A stretch of 64,000 bases of DNA, from contig OW285193.1 of assembly GCA_935421135.1 (NCBI GenBank), forward strand, positions 6,318,496-6,382,495, given 5' to 3'. The number at the start of each line of letters is the position of its first letter. Position 1 is the stretch's first letter. Shown one piece after another: positions 23,706 to 37,012 of this stretch. Position numbers and translations under genes: made by a program. Source of the DNA: Bugulina stolonifera. Its lineage: Eukaryota; Bryozoa; Gymnolaemata; Cheilostomatida; Bugulidae. The notes under the pieces were generated by a model that saw nothing but the letters and a program-made list of their open reading frames with translations, was not told the DNA's origin and did not search any database.

Positions 23706-25912
23706 ATGGAGTTGGCCGATGGGTCGTCCCCTGCTATTAGAGATATAATAGCAGGATTCTTCAGGAAAAGGTAGACATCCAAGTGTTACACTGACTACTT
23801 AATTTATTAAAATTATTTAATTTAATTTTAAATTTGTTACTATTTTATTTTACTTATTTACAATGATGACTTAATTGTATTATATTTCATCACATTAGAT
23901 AAAAGCATAATTTTATAATATTACAAATACTCAATTATTGCTGATTAGTCTATGGATAAATAAATAATGTGAAATGAATTACATAATGCATCAAACCATA
24001 AGTACATGTAAAATAGATGGGATAAATAATAAACAATTTTTATATGTTCATGATTATCATACTGCCTTTATGTTACACTATCAGTGCATGGTATGATATA
24101 TCGATGTGTTATACAAGTGTTGTACTGTAAGGTGGAGCCAACTGATCTACCTTAGTAATTTGAAATACAAGTTCAATAGTATTTTTGTTTACTAGATTAT
24201 CTGAAGCCTCTGTGATCTTTGCTAATCCAGAATGTACCCTGAAACAAGTCGATGATGAGTTGGGAGAAATAGGCGCCGAGTGTCATCCTTACATTAAAAA
24301 ACTCGAGGAATTAGGTTAGTTGCTAAGTCTGTGCCTATGTTGATGTTCCAAGCTAGAAAGATCATTGATATGTGGAGGGGCGTTTCTTTATTTTTGTGAC
24401 AGTATAAAGCATAAACGGAAATAATGTAGAAGTAATAGTATCATACTTTTCAGCAAGCATGCAGTCAGTCGCCCAGTCGTGAAAAGTTTCCTAAACATAT
24501 TTTTATGAAAATGTTGATTTATTACAAAAGTTAGTAATTAGTAAACTAAGTGTATTTATGACCAGCATATTTTACGTTTTCATATTTGACATTTTTATAT
24601 TTAATTCATCCATATTTTTTAGTAAATGTCCTGGGTGCATACCTGCAGTACTTCACATACGATTACATGAGACTAGGCCTACTTGATACAATATACATGT
24701 ACATTGTACATGTATTACGTTACGTATTATGCCTCAGCTCTATTATATTACATTGTACACACACATTATTATGATCTTGACCTCGCGTTTGAAGGGTCAA
24801 GGCAGAATACTCCTAACTACGGATATGACACACAAAATAAGAACACTTATGAGGTCGCCAGATTTGTAGAAAAACATAAGACGTTCAGACTTCTTAAGCT
24901 GGACCGCAAGAAGATAACATACACTGATATTGCAGAGGTAAATAGTTCTCAACTGTTGCAATGTAGAGACCTTCACTGTAAAGAAACTTTTCTATGTACT
25001 GCACAGTACTTTGCAGTCACCATCTCTAAATACAATTAATTTCTATGGAAAATTGAACATTAAAAACTATTAAACGTGGTATCAAAGAACATAAATACAA
25101 TCAAGTACACGTTTAATATACATTGATTAATAATTGTCTTTGTAATAATACCACCACACTACTTAACACCCATTCCAAGGTTAATTGAAATCTGCTTTTA
25201 CTTTAAAAGTCAATAAGGTGTTGCTTTCTAACATTTCATTTTTAGTGTGCTACCGATTATGTAATTACTAGAAGTTGTTCATCTGGCAACCTTAACTTGT
25301 TAGAAGCAGAACTATAAATAGCTCCTGTCTTCACATAGAAGGCTTACTTTTCTGAAAGTTGCTTTTTGTGACCTTTTCAAATCGTGTGCACAAAGTATTA
25401 ACTATTGACTTATTATAAGCAATATTAGTTGTAGTCATATCATTACTACACAACTCCAGAAGGTTAAATGGAATTTGATGCATTGATGTATTCTCTTCTC
25501 TCAGTTCCTTGTCTATGCAAGAAATGTGGCTTTGGACTCCATGATAAATGGAAGGTTGGCCAATGTAAGAATGGTGTTTCATTTATCTACTTTCCTTGTG
25601 GAAAAGATGAACAACATTGGCACTGATGGGAAGGACTGGGTGAGTGGATGATGCCGCATAACTTGATTGCATTGATTACATGACTTTATTTTGCAATGGT
25701 TGTCAAAAAATATATGAAATTAAGCATTGACTGTTGTTATTTATTTACAGTCTGAGCTATTAAATACTAAGGTGAGATCTGATCTGTTAAGTCCGGAGTC
25801 TTCAACGGATACTTTTACACCAAAGAAGGGCTACGCTGGGAAACGGGCAAAACCAGAATCTAGGGCCACTTCACCAGCGAGGAAAAGAGACATGCCGGCT
25901 TCAGCTCAGTAG
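23706..25912 (+). CDS. Unrecognised 226-residue protein
   Basis: Exons 23706-23770, 24196-24314, 24738-24937, 25505-25639 and 25751-25912 join with matching phases (2, 1, 0, 0) to 226 residues and a TAG stop. It starts MELADGSSPAIRDIIAGFF and then has a mixed-charge, helix-favouring region (VDDELGEIGAECHPYIKKLE) without a signal peptide or membrane helix. A Tyr/Leu-rich stretch (LALLYYIVHTHYYDLDLAF) follows, then ARNVALDSMINGRLANVRMV and FHLSTFLVEKMNNIG. The tail is basic and low in complexity (KKGYAGKRAKPESRATSPARK), which could be a nuclear localisation or disordered segment. An AATAAA at 26019 lies about 105 bases past the stop. I do not recognise the family; cytoplasmic or nuclear location is inferred. 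An alternative short exon near 24623 was rejected because direct joining of exons 2 and 3 keeps frame. Confidence 0.7.
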
Positions 25913-26018
25913 CTCACACTGACTGATAAAATATTGCTGCCTCCTTTAAGTGTGAAACCAGCAGCCACAATCTGCATGTCCCTATTACTCTCTCTGTTCT
26001 GTGAATCAACATCTCTAA

Positions 26019-26024
26019 AATAAA
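26019..26024 (+). other. Polyadenylation signal AATAAA
   Basis: AATAAA about 105 bases after the stop of the 226-residue gene, suitably placed to end its transcript. Confidence 0.55.
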
Positions 26025-26758
26025 ATAATGTACATGTAAATGAACAAACAGCTGATCAATTGAATAAGTTGTTTGCAAAAGTTATGGGTCCTTTAGAACA
26101 TGGCTTCCCATTATATGGATCATATGTAAATATTACAAGATGATTACTGCCACAAAGTACTGTAAAACTAGTACACAGTGTAAAAAGAATTCAAACAATA
26201 TTATAATTGCGAGTGTGTGTGAGAGTGTGTGAATTTTGGTAAAGGAACATTTCGAAAATTTCCTCTTGAAACAAGACATTCCGAAAATGTTGGTTGAGAA
26301 AACTTCCAATTAAAGAATGTCCATTAATTATGTAACGGAAGACAACTCAACGTCAATTGTTTTGTTACCTGGAGGTTTTCCCCAGTTTCGGAAATTTTTA
26401 CTCTGATTGCTACTTCGATAATTAAAATCTTACAAGACTAGACCTGTACCAGAATACATTTAAATTTCATTTCTTGCTCAATGTTTACTATGTACATGTA
26501 AATGTATATTCCAATTTTTTAGTATACCAGTGAAATTCAAGTTTGAAAAATTTTGCTGATTGAAGGTTTAATGACAGTTTATGATCTGAATCAACTTTTT
26601 TGTTCATTTAGAATTGAATATTGAATTATTTGACTACATCAGGTTAAAGGTAGCTATTTTACCAAATAATACTCGAAGTATAGCGGAAATGGTGAAAATT
26701 GCTAACCTTGATCTAGTGTAGTCAACCAAGTTAAGGCTAATTTCACCAAAGTGCATGC

Positions 26759-26896
26759 CATGGGTGTTGCATGGGCGTTGCATGGGCGTTGCATGGGCGT
26801 TGCATGGGCGTTGCATGGGCGTTGCATGGGCGTTGCAAGGGCGTTGCATGGGTGTTGCATGGGCATTGCATGAGTGTGGCATGAGTGTCGCATGAG
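26759..26896. repeat. 11-bp minisatellite CATGGGCGTTG
   Basis: About twelve head-to-tail 11-base units with substitutions (CATGGGTGTTG, CAAGGGCGTTG, CATGAGTGTCG). The His/Pro/Cys-rich frames on the minus strand are translations of the repeat and are not genes. Confidence 0.95.
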
Positions 26897-27335
26897 CTGG
26901 ACCTAGCCCATATGGTTGTCTAATACCCAGGTAATTTCAAAGCCTTTAAGAATTCATTACTTTTTGAAGAGAGTGTTGTTAAACCGTTGCAGTTCTGGTC
27001 ACTAGGCATTGAATCCAGTCATATTTGTCAGCAATTATTCTAACTATTGATAAGTCAATTTTCTCACAAAGCATAATGAACAGAGAAGACCCCACCAGAG
27101 ACATAGAGTGTACACTAGGGATACAGACAATCATACGACTGTCATGGTCACGGTCACGTATGAGACCATTTTAACACAGATATACTATCTTCTTTGTTGC
27201 ATGTTATCAGTGATTTACCTAACTGAAAGTCATATGTTCAGATTCCCACAGTATGTATTACTAGCTACTACTCGGTATGTACATTATATAGTAAATGAGT
27301 TTCAGTACTGCTCTCCTTTGCTCATTACTTCAATT

Positions 27336-28473
27336 ATGAAGACTGGATGGCTGCAGATTATCGCATGCATATTACAGCTAGTCACAGGGTTTGTTATAGT
27401 AGCTGTAGAACTTGTCATCATAAAGAGAGAATCTCCTGGAACTCCGGGAGCCTTCAGTCTCCTCCATGAAGAGGTAGCAGTCAAAGGTAAACCAGAAATG
27501 GTAATTTATAATCATTGTTACTTTGGAGAGCTGTATAATTGATTTCTTTTGCTCAAAATGGTAAATGGAAATAATATTATTACAAAAATAAATACGAAAC
27601 ATTAGCACACTAGATTAGCTTAAACTGCTCAACTCAGTTCTATTTTATCTCAGGTTTGTGCCAATTCCTAGGAGGGCTAGTCAGTGCAGTAGCGATATGC
27701 AGGAAGACTCACATGTCGGCCATTTTGTCTCTAATAGCAAGTAGCATGAATTGTCTGACCCTGGTATTCCTCATGTGGCAGTGTGCCTATGGTAAGTAAT
27801 GTTCATGTGGTGATAACTCCCATTAACATGTTCCAAATGTGTACTTGAAGAATGTATGACACATAGAAATCGGTGCTTGGCTGCAGCAATGAGAAACTTG
27901 CAGCTGCGTTTTGTATAGCATGAATGATTACACCTACGTATGTCTGTGGGTGCTTTAACACACCAATTCCAATTGCGTATTGTATGTAATTGTAGATCAC
28001 AAACATGGTAAAATCTGGCTTGATGGCTGAATTAAAAAAATAGAATGGATGCTGACAATCTTTTGTATACAGTTATCTAACTCTGTTGTGTAAAAGTAAA
28101 ATAGAGATGCTCCATGTTGTACTTATAGGGGCATCACTAAATGCTAATGTTGTTTTATAACACTGCCATACTTAAAAAGTTATGTAACATTACAGGTATT
28201 TCTCAAGTAAAACTTCAATGCTCTCATTACCCAGAATCCTGTGTAGCGGAGTCGGCAGCTATGTCTACCCTCACTCTGCTTCAAACCCAAGAGTCAATGT
28301 TCACCATCGGCACTGTATCATGTATTGTTGCGATAGTTATTCTATCACGTAGCCTGCAAAAGGTAATCAGGGTAGAACAAAATAGCAGGAAACTGATTCA
28401 ACGTGGAAATGAACGTGACAATTTACAAGCTGATTACGTGCCGATACCAAAACAGAATGACAATTCTTTTTAG
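27336..28473 (+). CDS. Four-helix membrane protein (MS4A/tetraspan-like topology)
   Basis: Exons 27336-27486, 27654-27791 and 28196-28473 join in phase 1 each time to 188 residues. Four hydrophobic segments are visible: LQIIACILQLVTGFVIVAV, FLGGLVSAVAIC, ILSLIASSMNCLTLVFLM and MFTIGTVSCIVAIVIL. The loop between helices 3 and 4 carries three cysteines after a Gln-Cys pair and could be disulfide bonded outside the cell. The cytoplasmic tail is polar, ending YVPIPKQNDNSF. Length and topology fit MS4A/CD20-like or related four-span families, but no diagnostic motif was found. The start at MKTGWLQ is chosen because the helix begins there; the frame is open further upstream to 27108, so a longer N-terminus is possible. 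Confidence 0.65.
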
Positions 28474-30564
28474 ATTCTTTTAGGTGAAATTAATCTTACA
28501 GACCTTATGTAGGCCTATTTAGAATTGAGTTCATATGCTTACTTGATTTGAGGTAATGAACCTAACCGTATGATTGGACAGGTCATTGGATGCTACAGTG
28601 CTGAATTCCGACTGTTTTTACATACATGTACATGTACATTATGTGCATATACGACACTACTTTCCCATTCTCCAAAAGGTCTACGATTCTACATGTTGTA
28701 CTTCCTTGCAATTAGTTATGTTGTGCATGTCTAAATTATAACTATTAAAGTGAATGGTATATATATGCATAGATGTTATGTCATGGTAGCACTACAAAAA
28801 ATGGAATGTAATATGCTATATAAATGTACATGTAGCTATGCTATAAATACAATGTGCTGGCCGAATTTTTTACCTGCTATAAAAAGTGATGCAAACATTT
28901 TACAACTCACGAAGGCAATGTGATAAGACTAAGGGTGAACTTTGGGTTTTGCCTTCAATAAAATCTTCAACTTTACAAGATGGAGAACGTTGAGCATCTT
29001 TATTATTGTTATTATTATTATTTTGCATATGTGTGTGTATCAGCAGTAAATTCTTCTGAATAGTTATCACCAAGAGAACACAAATCCACATGCACTATTG
29101 CTGCAAACTTTGACCAGATAAGCAGCACAAAATCAAAGATCAATGCCTCTTTAATAATTCATAAGATGTACTAATCATGTACCATACTATTTCTTCATTA
29201 CCACCAGTTTTGATTACATCATATAATAGCGATACGTAATACATATGCAGCATTCTAAGACATTATTGTAGTAAATGACAATTTATTGATAATTGATCAC
29301 CAATACTAGAAGTTGCCCTCTCCTTGATTCAATGGCAACCGAGAGAGCACAACTACATGATTGTATAATTATAATAATTTGAGTGATTACCAGTGATATG
29401 GCCCTCTCCACTGACAGTATTGTGTCAGCTCCCATATTCATACTTATATAGTACAATAATCATACATAGCATATTATCGTGTTGGCATGTGCGATCTCTA
29501 CTGCATGGATTCATCTTGGCATGTTATGTACATGTAGATATATTATAAGTTAGCGTATGAACTGACACAAGGCTTGTGTGTTTGTTTCTATTTCCATAGA
29601 ATAAGTACAATAGCTCTGCATTATCACAAAACAATTGAATAACTTAAGAAGGGAATTATGAAAAGGAATACATGGAAATCAATAGAAATTCACTAGTTGA
29701 TAACAATAGAGATAAACAGCATAATCATATTATACTGAATATATACTGAATATGCAATGATATTACCTGAGCTGCCATAGGCTAGAGTGGAATTGTTTAG
29801 TAATGACTTTGCTGGAAGTGTCACAATGAGTAAGGTAATCTGACTTCATATTATATAAAAATAATATTATTACTTGCGGATTCTTTGTGATTTTGAGGCG
29901 GTGTTTTTATAGTTTATATTGCCCAAGTTCATTAATTAAGTGGTCATGCTGTATGCATTTAGGCTACATGTACATGTATATATACTGTAAATAGTGCTGG
30001 GATAGATCCTCAAGAGTCTCACTGTTACTGTCACAATTACGTGTAATAAGACTTGTGAACACTAAAGGTTTATATTATGTTGTTTGTAAGGACAGTTCTG
30101 GAGTTGTCTACCTTTGACTGCTTCAACTGCTTATAACAGACCTCTGTGACACAACATCCTGTTGACCTTACAATCAGTTTTGCTACTTTTTTTTAGTGAT
30201 AGCCGGCCTTTAATTTGTGTGGTTGTATTTCTGTAAAAAATGCTAACCATGTTGCGTAACCACCGTAGCTAGTTGCTTTTGCCAACTGTAACTGGAAACA
30301 ATATGGTGCATTTCCTGTAAACTCTCACCTTCAAACAGGCTATGGAATATGAGATATGAGGTTCAGAGTAGTTCAGAATCGAGCGATACCTAGCAACGCT
30401 TGGAGAAGAACAAAAAGTAGGACAGATAGCACAAATATCAAAAGATAACATTAGTACATTTAACGCATCCGTTGGTTACTCGTTATTGTATCGTTTGGCA
30501 GAATAGAACTGTAGATATCAATGTATAATGGTAATTTATTTATGGCTTGTTCTTTGTATTACAG
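28474..30564. other. Intergenic interval, no gene seen
   Basis: AT-rich sequence with an ATT-triplet microsatellite near 28998-29023 and scattered ACATGT motifs. The first exon of the sulfotransferase that follows should lie in the right part but I could not identify its ATG. Confidence 0.5.
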
Positions 30565-33500
30565 TACTGGGTTTGTTATAATAAGAGAATCTACGCTGTG
30601 AGTTATGCAAAGCTGGTCTGTATCATATTGGGCTGTACTCTAGCAATCTGGTGGTATAGGGATAATGATCACCACAGTAGCTATATATCCGGTGATCGAG
30701 ACTATTTGCTGCGGTCTTACATTTCTCTAGCTGAACAAAAACCGGCCACCATTGGAGACAGCGCTGATGATTCTCCAGGCATAATTACTAGATGGTCACG
30801 TGTAAACTATCAAACAGTTAATAGCTCCTTACTCTTCAACAAAGACCGAGATGGAAACCGTCTGAAAAATGTTGTTGATGAAGCCAAGACAATTATTCAA
30901 ACTCGGAAAGAGCTTCAGCTGCGAGAGTATCACTCTGAAAACCAAAGTCAATATAGTAGCAAAATAAACAAAAATATATCAGGTTCAACACATAGCTTAG
31001 GAGCTGATATTGATGACTTAGCAAGGCTATACAAAGAAGGTAAAGAAGTAGCCTATGCCCCGATAACCACCTGCAAACCACCTGTGCTATTACCAGAATA
31101 TACAGGTGCCCCTTGCTGGAAATATAACAGTTCCGATTTGTGAGTATATGATAATTATGAAACTAGTATTGTGAACTTACTTTGCATGCAAAATGGAATA
31201 GGGATGTCCTTTTTACAATAAATTTTTATTCATAGCTTTTATGAAATGATAGAATCGTCACTACCGATAAGTGATAGTGGGAGTGTTTTGAGCGAATTAT
31301 TTATATTGCTCTAGAAGCTAAGCTGTATTAAAGCTGCTAGTCAAATAGTCAAAGTCTGAGCACATTGCACCTGCAAGCATTGGGATTATTATATTTACAT
31401 GCCCATCTTAAATTTTTTCATTAGCTCCAAGTTAAGGTTCTCTGTGATACAGGGAAACTTGAGATGATAATTTTAGCTCAAACAATAATCTTTAAAATAA
31501 AGATGGATAGTTAGGTAATTTTATTCCAATGGTAGGGCATGCCCTGCATCAACTCAATATCTACGTAACTGTGCATTCTGTGCCTTTGTATTGTTGCAGA
31601 GAGTCCACTGTAGCCTGTGCACCAAGAGTTGTAATGCTGGGTGTTCACAAGTGCGGGACCACAGACATTAGACATAGTATGAATAATGTACTAGCTACAA
31701 ATTATTTGGAACTATACTTTAATGACAAGGCATTCACCAATAGTAGCTATTGTCCTACAGACCTGTATGAAGCACCTCACTACCGTCAGTACACGCAGAA
31801 GTAAGTACAGCTAGAATCTATGTGTTGTATTTACTACCAATCCCTATCAATTTAATGTACACCGTCAGAATATTTACGTGATGCACTTGTTGCATATCCC
31901 GGGTACAGGCTGATACTATACAATATTATAAAGATACAGAAACATATGCGTAGTACAATAATACAATAAGGATACATGAGAATGTACAGTACATTGTAGG
32001 TAGGCCTGCAACGATTCACAAAATACTGTTTCAATTTTTTCGATTCTGCCAACTAACTTTTTCGATTTTTTCGATTCGATTCCATTTACGTTGCAGCAGT
32101 TTTTTGCAACAGTATTTTAGAACACTGTCAGTTGTAGTAGTTGAGTTAATAATTCTATTTTAGAATCACTAAAAAGAGTAGAATGAGTAGATTCCAGAAG
32201 CATACCCTTCTAATTGTGTGGAATATCAAATACAAATTGCACGTTTGGGGCATTTATATAATTATAGACTTATATTAGTAATACATCTTAGCACATGATG
32301 TATTTTATAGCTATCCACTTATTGCCAACAAAATTACTAGAAAAAATTGCGCTTCACTGAGACTCGTTCTCATGACCACACGTTTGTAAAGCGATCGCGC
32401 TCTGCCACCATGCTATGGTGATAACTTAGGATTACCAAGACTAAGTGTATATTTAACAAGAATCGAAAATTGAGTGCAATGAATCGATATTGAAAATACT
32501 GCAAATTAATCGTATCGAGAATCGTTATCGATTCATCGTTGCAGGCCTAATTGTAGGTATGCTACACTATGCTAAGCATTACCCTAAGCTAGCTACAAGA
32601 CGCCATTGTATGAGCTACATGCATGCTACAGCGCAGCATCATCAATTGTGCTAAACTGTCACATTTTTATGTCCACGTACATGTATGTGTGCGATCTATT
32701 TTTACATGATGTAGATTGTAGATGTAATTCATGTGTATGGGATAAGCCTGGCTCCACATGTATGTTCAACCATGTTACTCAGGTTTAGCAAAGATGCTCT
32801 GTCACACAGACTTGTGGGTAATATTTGTGGAGGGTGCTTTATGAGAGGAGGAATGGTGAAGGAGAACGACACTCACTACGAGATCAGGAGTGTTGTACAA
32901 CTCATACATTTTATGAACACTGACGCCACCAGATATCTACTCTCCCTCAGGCACCCAACGGATAGACTAATATCTCACTATTTCTATTTTCTTCGCATAG
33001 TAAGTGTTCTCACCATATAGTCGCTTTAGTCTATTGGAGTAACGGAGATCCTCCGCATGGCAAGTGTGGAGGGGGGACAATCGTACCATCCTTCTTCTCA
33101 CAGCCTTAGGTTGTTTGAAATCTTTTAAGATTAAGCGTGGCGAGATAACATCCTGTGCATGGGACTCATACTTGTTCGGTATCTTTATTGTCATATACAT
33201 GTAATAGTAAATAATGATTCATTGAATTTCAGAACTGCTCCCATATCTTGGTGGTTTGTCGTTTATTGCTGTACTATTGCGGTGTTTGTAGAATAGATAC
33301 AGGCACATACCAATGTTTGCTGGAATTCGTTCACCAGATGCTATTGGGAATAATTTTTTCCACACTGTCATTGCTGATGTGTTAGCTGATGTTCGGGCTT
33401 GTCTGGTAGCAGAAGGCGTGTCAACGTGTCTATTAGCAAATCAGCAGGACAGATACAACATTCCAGACATTGCTAGGATGGTTTTGATTGGCTGCTACTC

Positions 33501-34042
33501 AGTATATGTACAGGAGCTACTGAAATTTATACCAAAGGTAATTCTCTCTGTTGTATATCAAGTACGTGTTGTTTACAAGCCGTCCCTACAATTGCACGTA
33601 ACTTTGGGTTCTGGACAATTTCAGTTTCATTGGTTCAAAGATTGGGGGCTAAGATGGCTTTCAAGATCTACTCCTTCCTATAAAGAGATCTACATAATAG
33701 TGACTTTTATAGAAATGTTTTCTCATTCTCTGCTTACCATTTATAATTGTAACCTGCAGATGTAGGTGTTTATGTTGATAGAGTCAGCTTCATATTGTCA
33801 TGCTGGAAGAATATGCAGAAGACAAATCTAAAGCCATGAGTAACATTTATGAATTTCTTGGTTTGGAGTCATCTAATGCCCACAAAGATGTGACCAATCA
33901 ACATAGAGGAGCGATGAACAAGGGTGCTAGTAAAAATCCGGTTTATAATAAAACTATTCGACTCTTAGACAGATTTTATCAGCCATTCAATAAACGCCTG
34001 GCGGCCATTTTGAATGATGATAAATGGCTATATCTCAGATAA
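30565..34042 (+). CDS. CHST15-like carbohydrate sulfotransferase, paralogue 1
   Basis: Golgi type II sulfotransferase, predicted to move sulfate from PAPS to a glycosaminoglycan-like sugar. Exons: 30565-31139, 31600-31800, 32783-32999, 33292-33537, 33782-34042 (phases 2, 2, 0, 0; 500 codons including stop). Exon 1 encodes a membrane anchor (LVCIILGCTLAIWWY), a long stem and the motif TCKPPVLLPEYTGAPCWKY. The 5'-phosphosulfate loop is VMLGVHKCGTTDI; the 3'-phosphate site is YLLSLRHPTDRLISHYFYF. The last exons contain CYSVYVQELLKFIPK, MLEEYAEDKSKAM and LLDRFYQPFNKRLAAIL, as in the CHST15 C-terminus. The exon 1 frame is open upstream through a TTG to about 30547 but has no ATG, so a short upstream coding exon is likely. 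Intron 2 holds a hAT-like MITE. The precise acceptor sugar is unknown. Confidence 0.85.
32001..32549. mobile_element. hAT-like MITE, copy 1, with 8-bp target duplication
   Basis: Termini are TAGGCCTGCAACGATTCA and its near inverse TGAATCGATAACGA...: the right end reads ATCGTTGCAGGCCTA. Perfect direct repeats ATTGTAGG flank it at 31993-32000 and 32550-32557, the 8-bp duplication typical of hAT. The end sequence resembles known hAT ends of the TAGG-CTGCAACGATT type. No transposase. It lies in intron 2 of sulfotransferase gene 1 and contains a degraded tRNA-like core. Confidence 0.85.
32350..32423 (-). repeat. Degraded tRNA-like segment inside hAT MITE copy 1
   Basis: The minus strand carries GCATGGTGGCAGAGCGCGAT and a broken box B. 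It aligns with the better preserved copy at 49829-49898 but has extra bases near the D-arm and a mutated T-loop. Confidence 0.6.
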
Positions 34043-34867
34043 TAGAGGTTTGCAGAGCTTTTTGTTAGTTTTTGAATTTTTGTTATTTTGGGAAAGGAAA
34101 TAATTATACAACATTACGTACATTGATTGTATACATGGTTATAATACAGCTGTTATATGCCCTCTTACTTGGAACCCAGGAAGGTCTAGAAGAATCTGTC
34201 CTAGTTTTTAATTTAATATGTACATTGTAAAATAATGATAGACTTAGTTTAATGATAGTTGCAGTAATACTTCGTTTGATGAAAACTTGCTACTTGCTAC
34301 AATGTCATTTTAAGCAAAGCAGCGAAAATACATGTAGATTTCTTTGTTTTAATGTAGTAGATTTTTTTATGATGTACAATGTACATGCATGTCATAAACA
34401 TGGTAGCAACTTTTTCTAGTAGTGCAGTTCAATAGCAATTAGATAACATGTTCTTTGTGTAAATCTCATAGTTAAATGATTTGTAATATATTGTATTATG
34501 CATGCATTCAAATTTAATGCATCAGCCTTGGTAATTTTATAGCCAGTTGTGCATAATTGTATGTATGTTTACGCAAGGCCTAGGGCCGACTTGTAATGTA
34601 TTTTCATATCTAAGCATCAGTTGCGATTCCTACATTGCAATCCTTTGCCCATTGTCCCTCCCGATGTTGGACCTTAAAGTTTTTTGATCTATTTAATTCA
34701 TGTAGTCTGATGGCCCCTCCAGCTGCGATGGTTATAATTACATAATATAATAGGCATATTTGGATATTCCATGTGCAAGTTTTATAGATAGCAATCTGCA
34801 GCAAAAACAATTTATTTTATTCAATGATATAATGCTAGCTATAGTTGTCAGCATTTTTAGTGGCCAG

Positions 34868-35155
34868 GTAGCACAGGAACATCATACGTGGGATGCCCTT
34901 CCTAACACCATCAATGTCCTCTACGTAACTTGGATCTCCCACATAAAAATCCAATTCTCTAATCACTAGGCCATGGCTGCTACGTACTTTGGAAGAGAAA
35001 AGGTTTAATAAAACGCTATATTATATAATTTATGTAATGTAAATACCATTTTTGAATGCAATTTTATAACTAGGCAAAATAGTATGTTGGAGGCAAGTAT
35101 GCAACCACATTGTAGACATGATAGTCAACTGCTTACGCTGCTAACAATGAGGTAA
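34868..35155 (-). repeat. tRNA-derived SINE-like repeat, copy 1
   Basis: On the minus strand TGGCCTAGTGATTAGAG resembles a box A and GATCCAAGTTACG a decayed box B, followed by CATTGATGGTGTTAGGAAGG and GCATCCCACG. The same order recurs at 39755-40012. AAGGGCATCC-type tails are common in animal tRNA-SINEs. The shared region extends past the tRNA part to about 35155. Confidence 0.6.
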
Positions 35156-35214
35156 TGTAAATTGAGGAACTTTCAACCATGGTGTATGAAGCCTGAAACT
35201 TTTTGGGAGTTAAA

Positions 35215-35372
35215 GGGTGGGGCTTGGGAAGGAGGCAAGGGGTGGGGCTTGGGGAGGAGGTAAGGAGTATGGCTTGGGAAGGAGTTGAGGAGTATGGCTT
35301 GGGAAGGAGGTGAGGAGTATGGCTTGGGAAGGAGGTGAGGGGCGGGGCTTGGAAGCGAAGTAGGGAGGGGGA
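35215..35372. repeat. G-rich minisatellite, about 25-bp unit
   Basis: Imperfect units of GGCTTGGGAAGGAGGTGAGGAG, with strongly purine-rich plus strand and GGGG runs that could form G-quadruplexes. Its complement opens Ser/Pro/Leu-rich frames between 35133 and 35611 that I regard as artefacts. A short GA-dinucleotide run follows at 35509-35526. Confidence 0.85.
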
Positions 35373-35725
35373 GAGTATATTTTTGTGTCCGGCTGAGTAG
35401 CTGAGGTGCAGTCGTACAACATGCAGTGTACAGCAGGCAATACACAGGCTAGAGTACCAGGGAGAGGAACTGGCTGACCAAGCAAGAGGACTGGGGCTAG
35501 AGTGTGTGAGAGAGAGAGAGAGAGAGTGGGAGAGAGAGCAAGGCCAAGTAAACACACGGTAAGGTAGTGGGGTGACGCAAAGAGACTCCCGGGCCCGAGG
35601 GTAACTATCAAAGCCCTAGGAGACGCAGAGGTGTGAGTGTGACTCCTACAGCTAGACCGGGCTAGGAGTAGAACCTGCAGCAGTTGAGAGGGCTAGCTAC
35701 TGTAAAAAGCTCACATGGAGGGAGG

Positions 35726-36198
35726 TACAGCAGTCAAACTATTAGTAGCATAGAGCATAAATTCTGAATTGATCCCTGGTGGTAGTGCAGGTCTGGACCA
35801 AGAAGGTAGCGGACTGTTCTAATACAATAGAATAGTGTTAGTAACTTCCATGGAGCATTTAGAGGTTAACAAAATAAACCTTTATGGAAGCACTGCAATA
35901 GACAGACAACCACCTTCGAGGCTAACTCTATATTTTTTGACAAAAAAAATATTTTCCCATGAAGTAGCTAAACTGTTTAAAAATCAATAGCGTCTCGGGA
36001 TTATCTGCTCTTACACAGTAGTCATAAGGTATGGTAAGACAACTCCGTGCAACTTTGATTTATTTGTATGGGTTGTTCTGGCTAGTACTTTTATTTGCTA
36101 TTTACAGTCACAGTTTGTAGTGAGCAGTTAAAGCTAATAGTGACTATAGAGTTGTCTTCTCTTTCACAGTAGTTTTATATTTTTTGAGAGGACAACTC
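35726..36198 (+). repeat. Foldback repeat family, copy A
   Basis: Shares order and sequence with 45447-45741 and 55794-56086 (GCATAG...TCAATT/GAATTGATC, GACAGAC..CCACCTT, CATGAA). It ends in a hairpin, GAGTTGTCTTCTC at 36149 and GAGAGGACAACTC at 36186-36198. An inverted copy lies at 54108-54304. Confidence 0.6.
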
Positions 36199-36696
36199 AA
36201 AATAGTTGGGCTATATTTACATTGTACATTGACTGTCCTAACAAGTATTGTGGTGAGGCAGGACGTTCCTTTTACTGACATTATTAGCCTCAACCTGCAC
36301 TGATCAAACAATGCACTCTAGTGCCTTGACAGTGTTGTCTTCCTCATTTCATACTTGTATTCTTGCCATACATTGCCTAATTACTCTTGTAATTATGTAT
36401 CCTGTCGCACCATGTGCATACCAATCATTATATTGTTTATAACTACCTTGTATTGTGCATCGAACTTAATATTGATTGTAACTCATTTTGTAGTTAAAGC
36501 AAATCTTACCTGTGTATCTGGTTTTATAGGGCCGACGCCCCTCTAAATATACGTAGTTACAATCACACCTTTTATATATCTACATTATTATACCTGTTTT
36601 TCTGAACATGATCAACCCTAAAGGGGTCTGACGTCGTACCTTTTATATTACTGTGCAATACTTAGTGCTGATAGGCTATTCTACCTTACCGGAAGT

Positions 36697-37012
36697 GATG
36701 TGGATATATGACAAATAATGTGTGGATATATGACAAGTGATATCTGGATATATGACAAGTGATATCTGAATATATGACAAGTTATATTTGGATAAATGAC
36801 AAGTGATATCTGGATATATGACAAGTTATACCTGAATATATGACAAGTGATATCTGGATATATGACAAGTGATATCTGAATATATGACAAGTTATATCTG
36901 GATATATGACAAGTGATATCTGGATATATGACAAGTTATATCTGAATATATGACAAGTGATATCTGAATATATGACAAGTTATATCTGGATATATGACAA
37001 GCTATGTGTAGA
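36697..37012. repeat. 22-bp minisatellite
   Basis: About fourteen units of TGACAAGTGATATCTGGATA plus TA, alternating GTGATATC and GTTATATC and GGATATA/GAATATA variants. Unit length is 22 bp. Minus-strand Ile/Ser/Tyr frames are repeat translations. Confidence 0.95.

Noticed and set aside
24586..24774. Extra exon of the 226-residue gene at 24623 onward
   Set aside because: No donor gives the phase needed, while exon 24196-24314 joins 24738-24937 directly in frame.
26634..26893. His/Pro/Cys repeat proteins on the minus strand
   Set aside because: They are exact translations of the 11-bp minisatellite in two frames.
35133..35611. Minus-strand Pro/Ser/Leu-rich ORFs up to 140 codons
   Set aside because: They translate the G-rich minisatellite and the GA run; there is no start context, domain or splice support.
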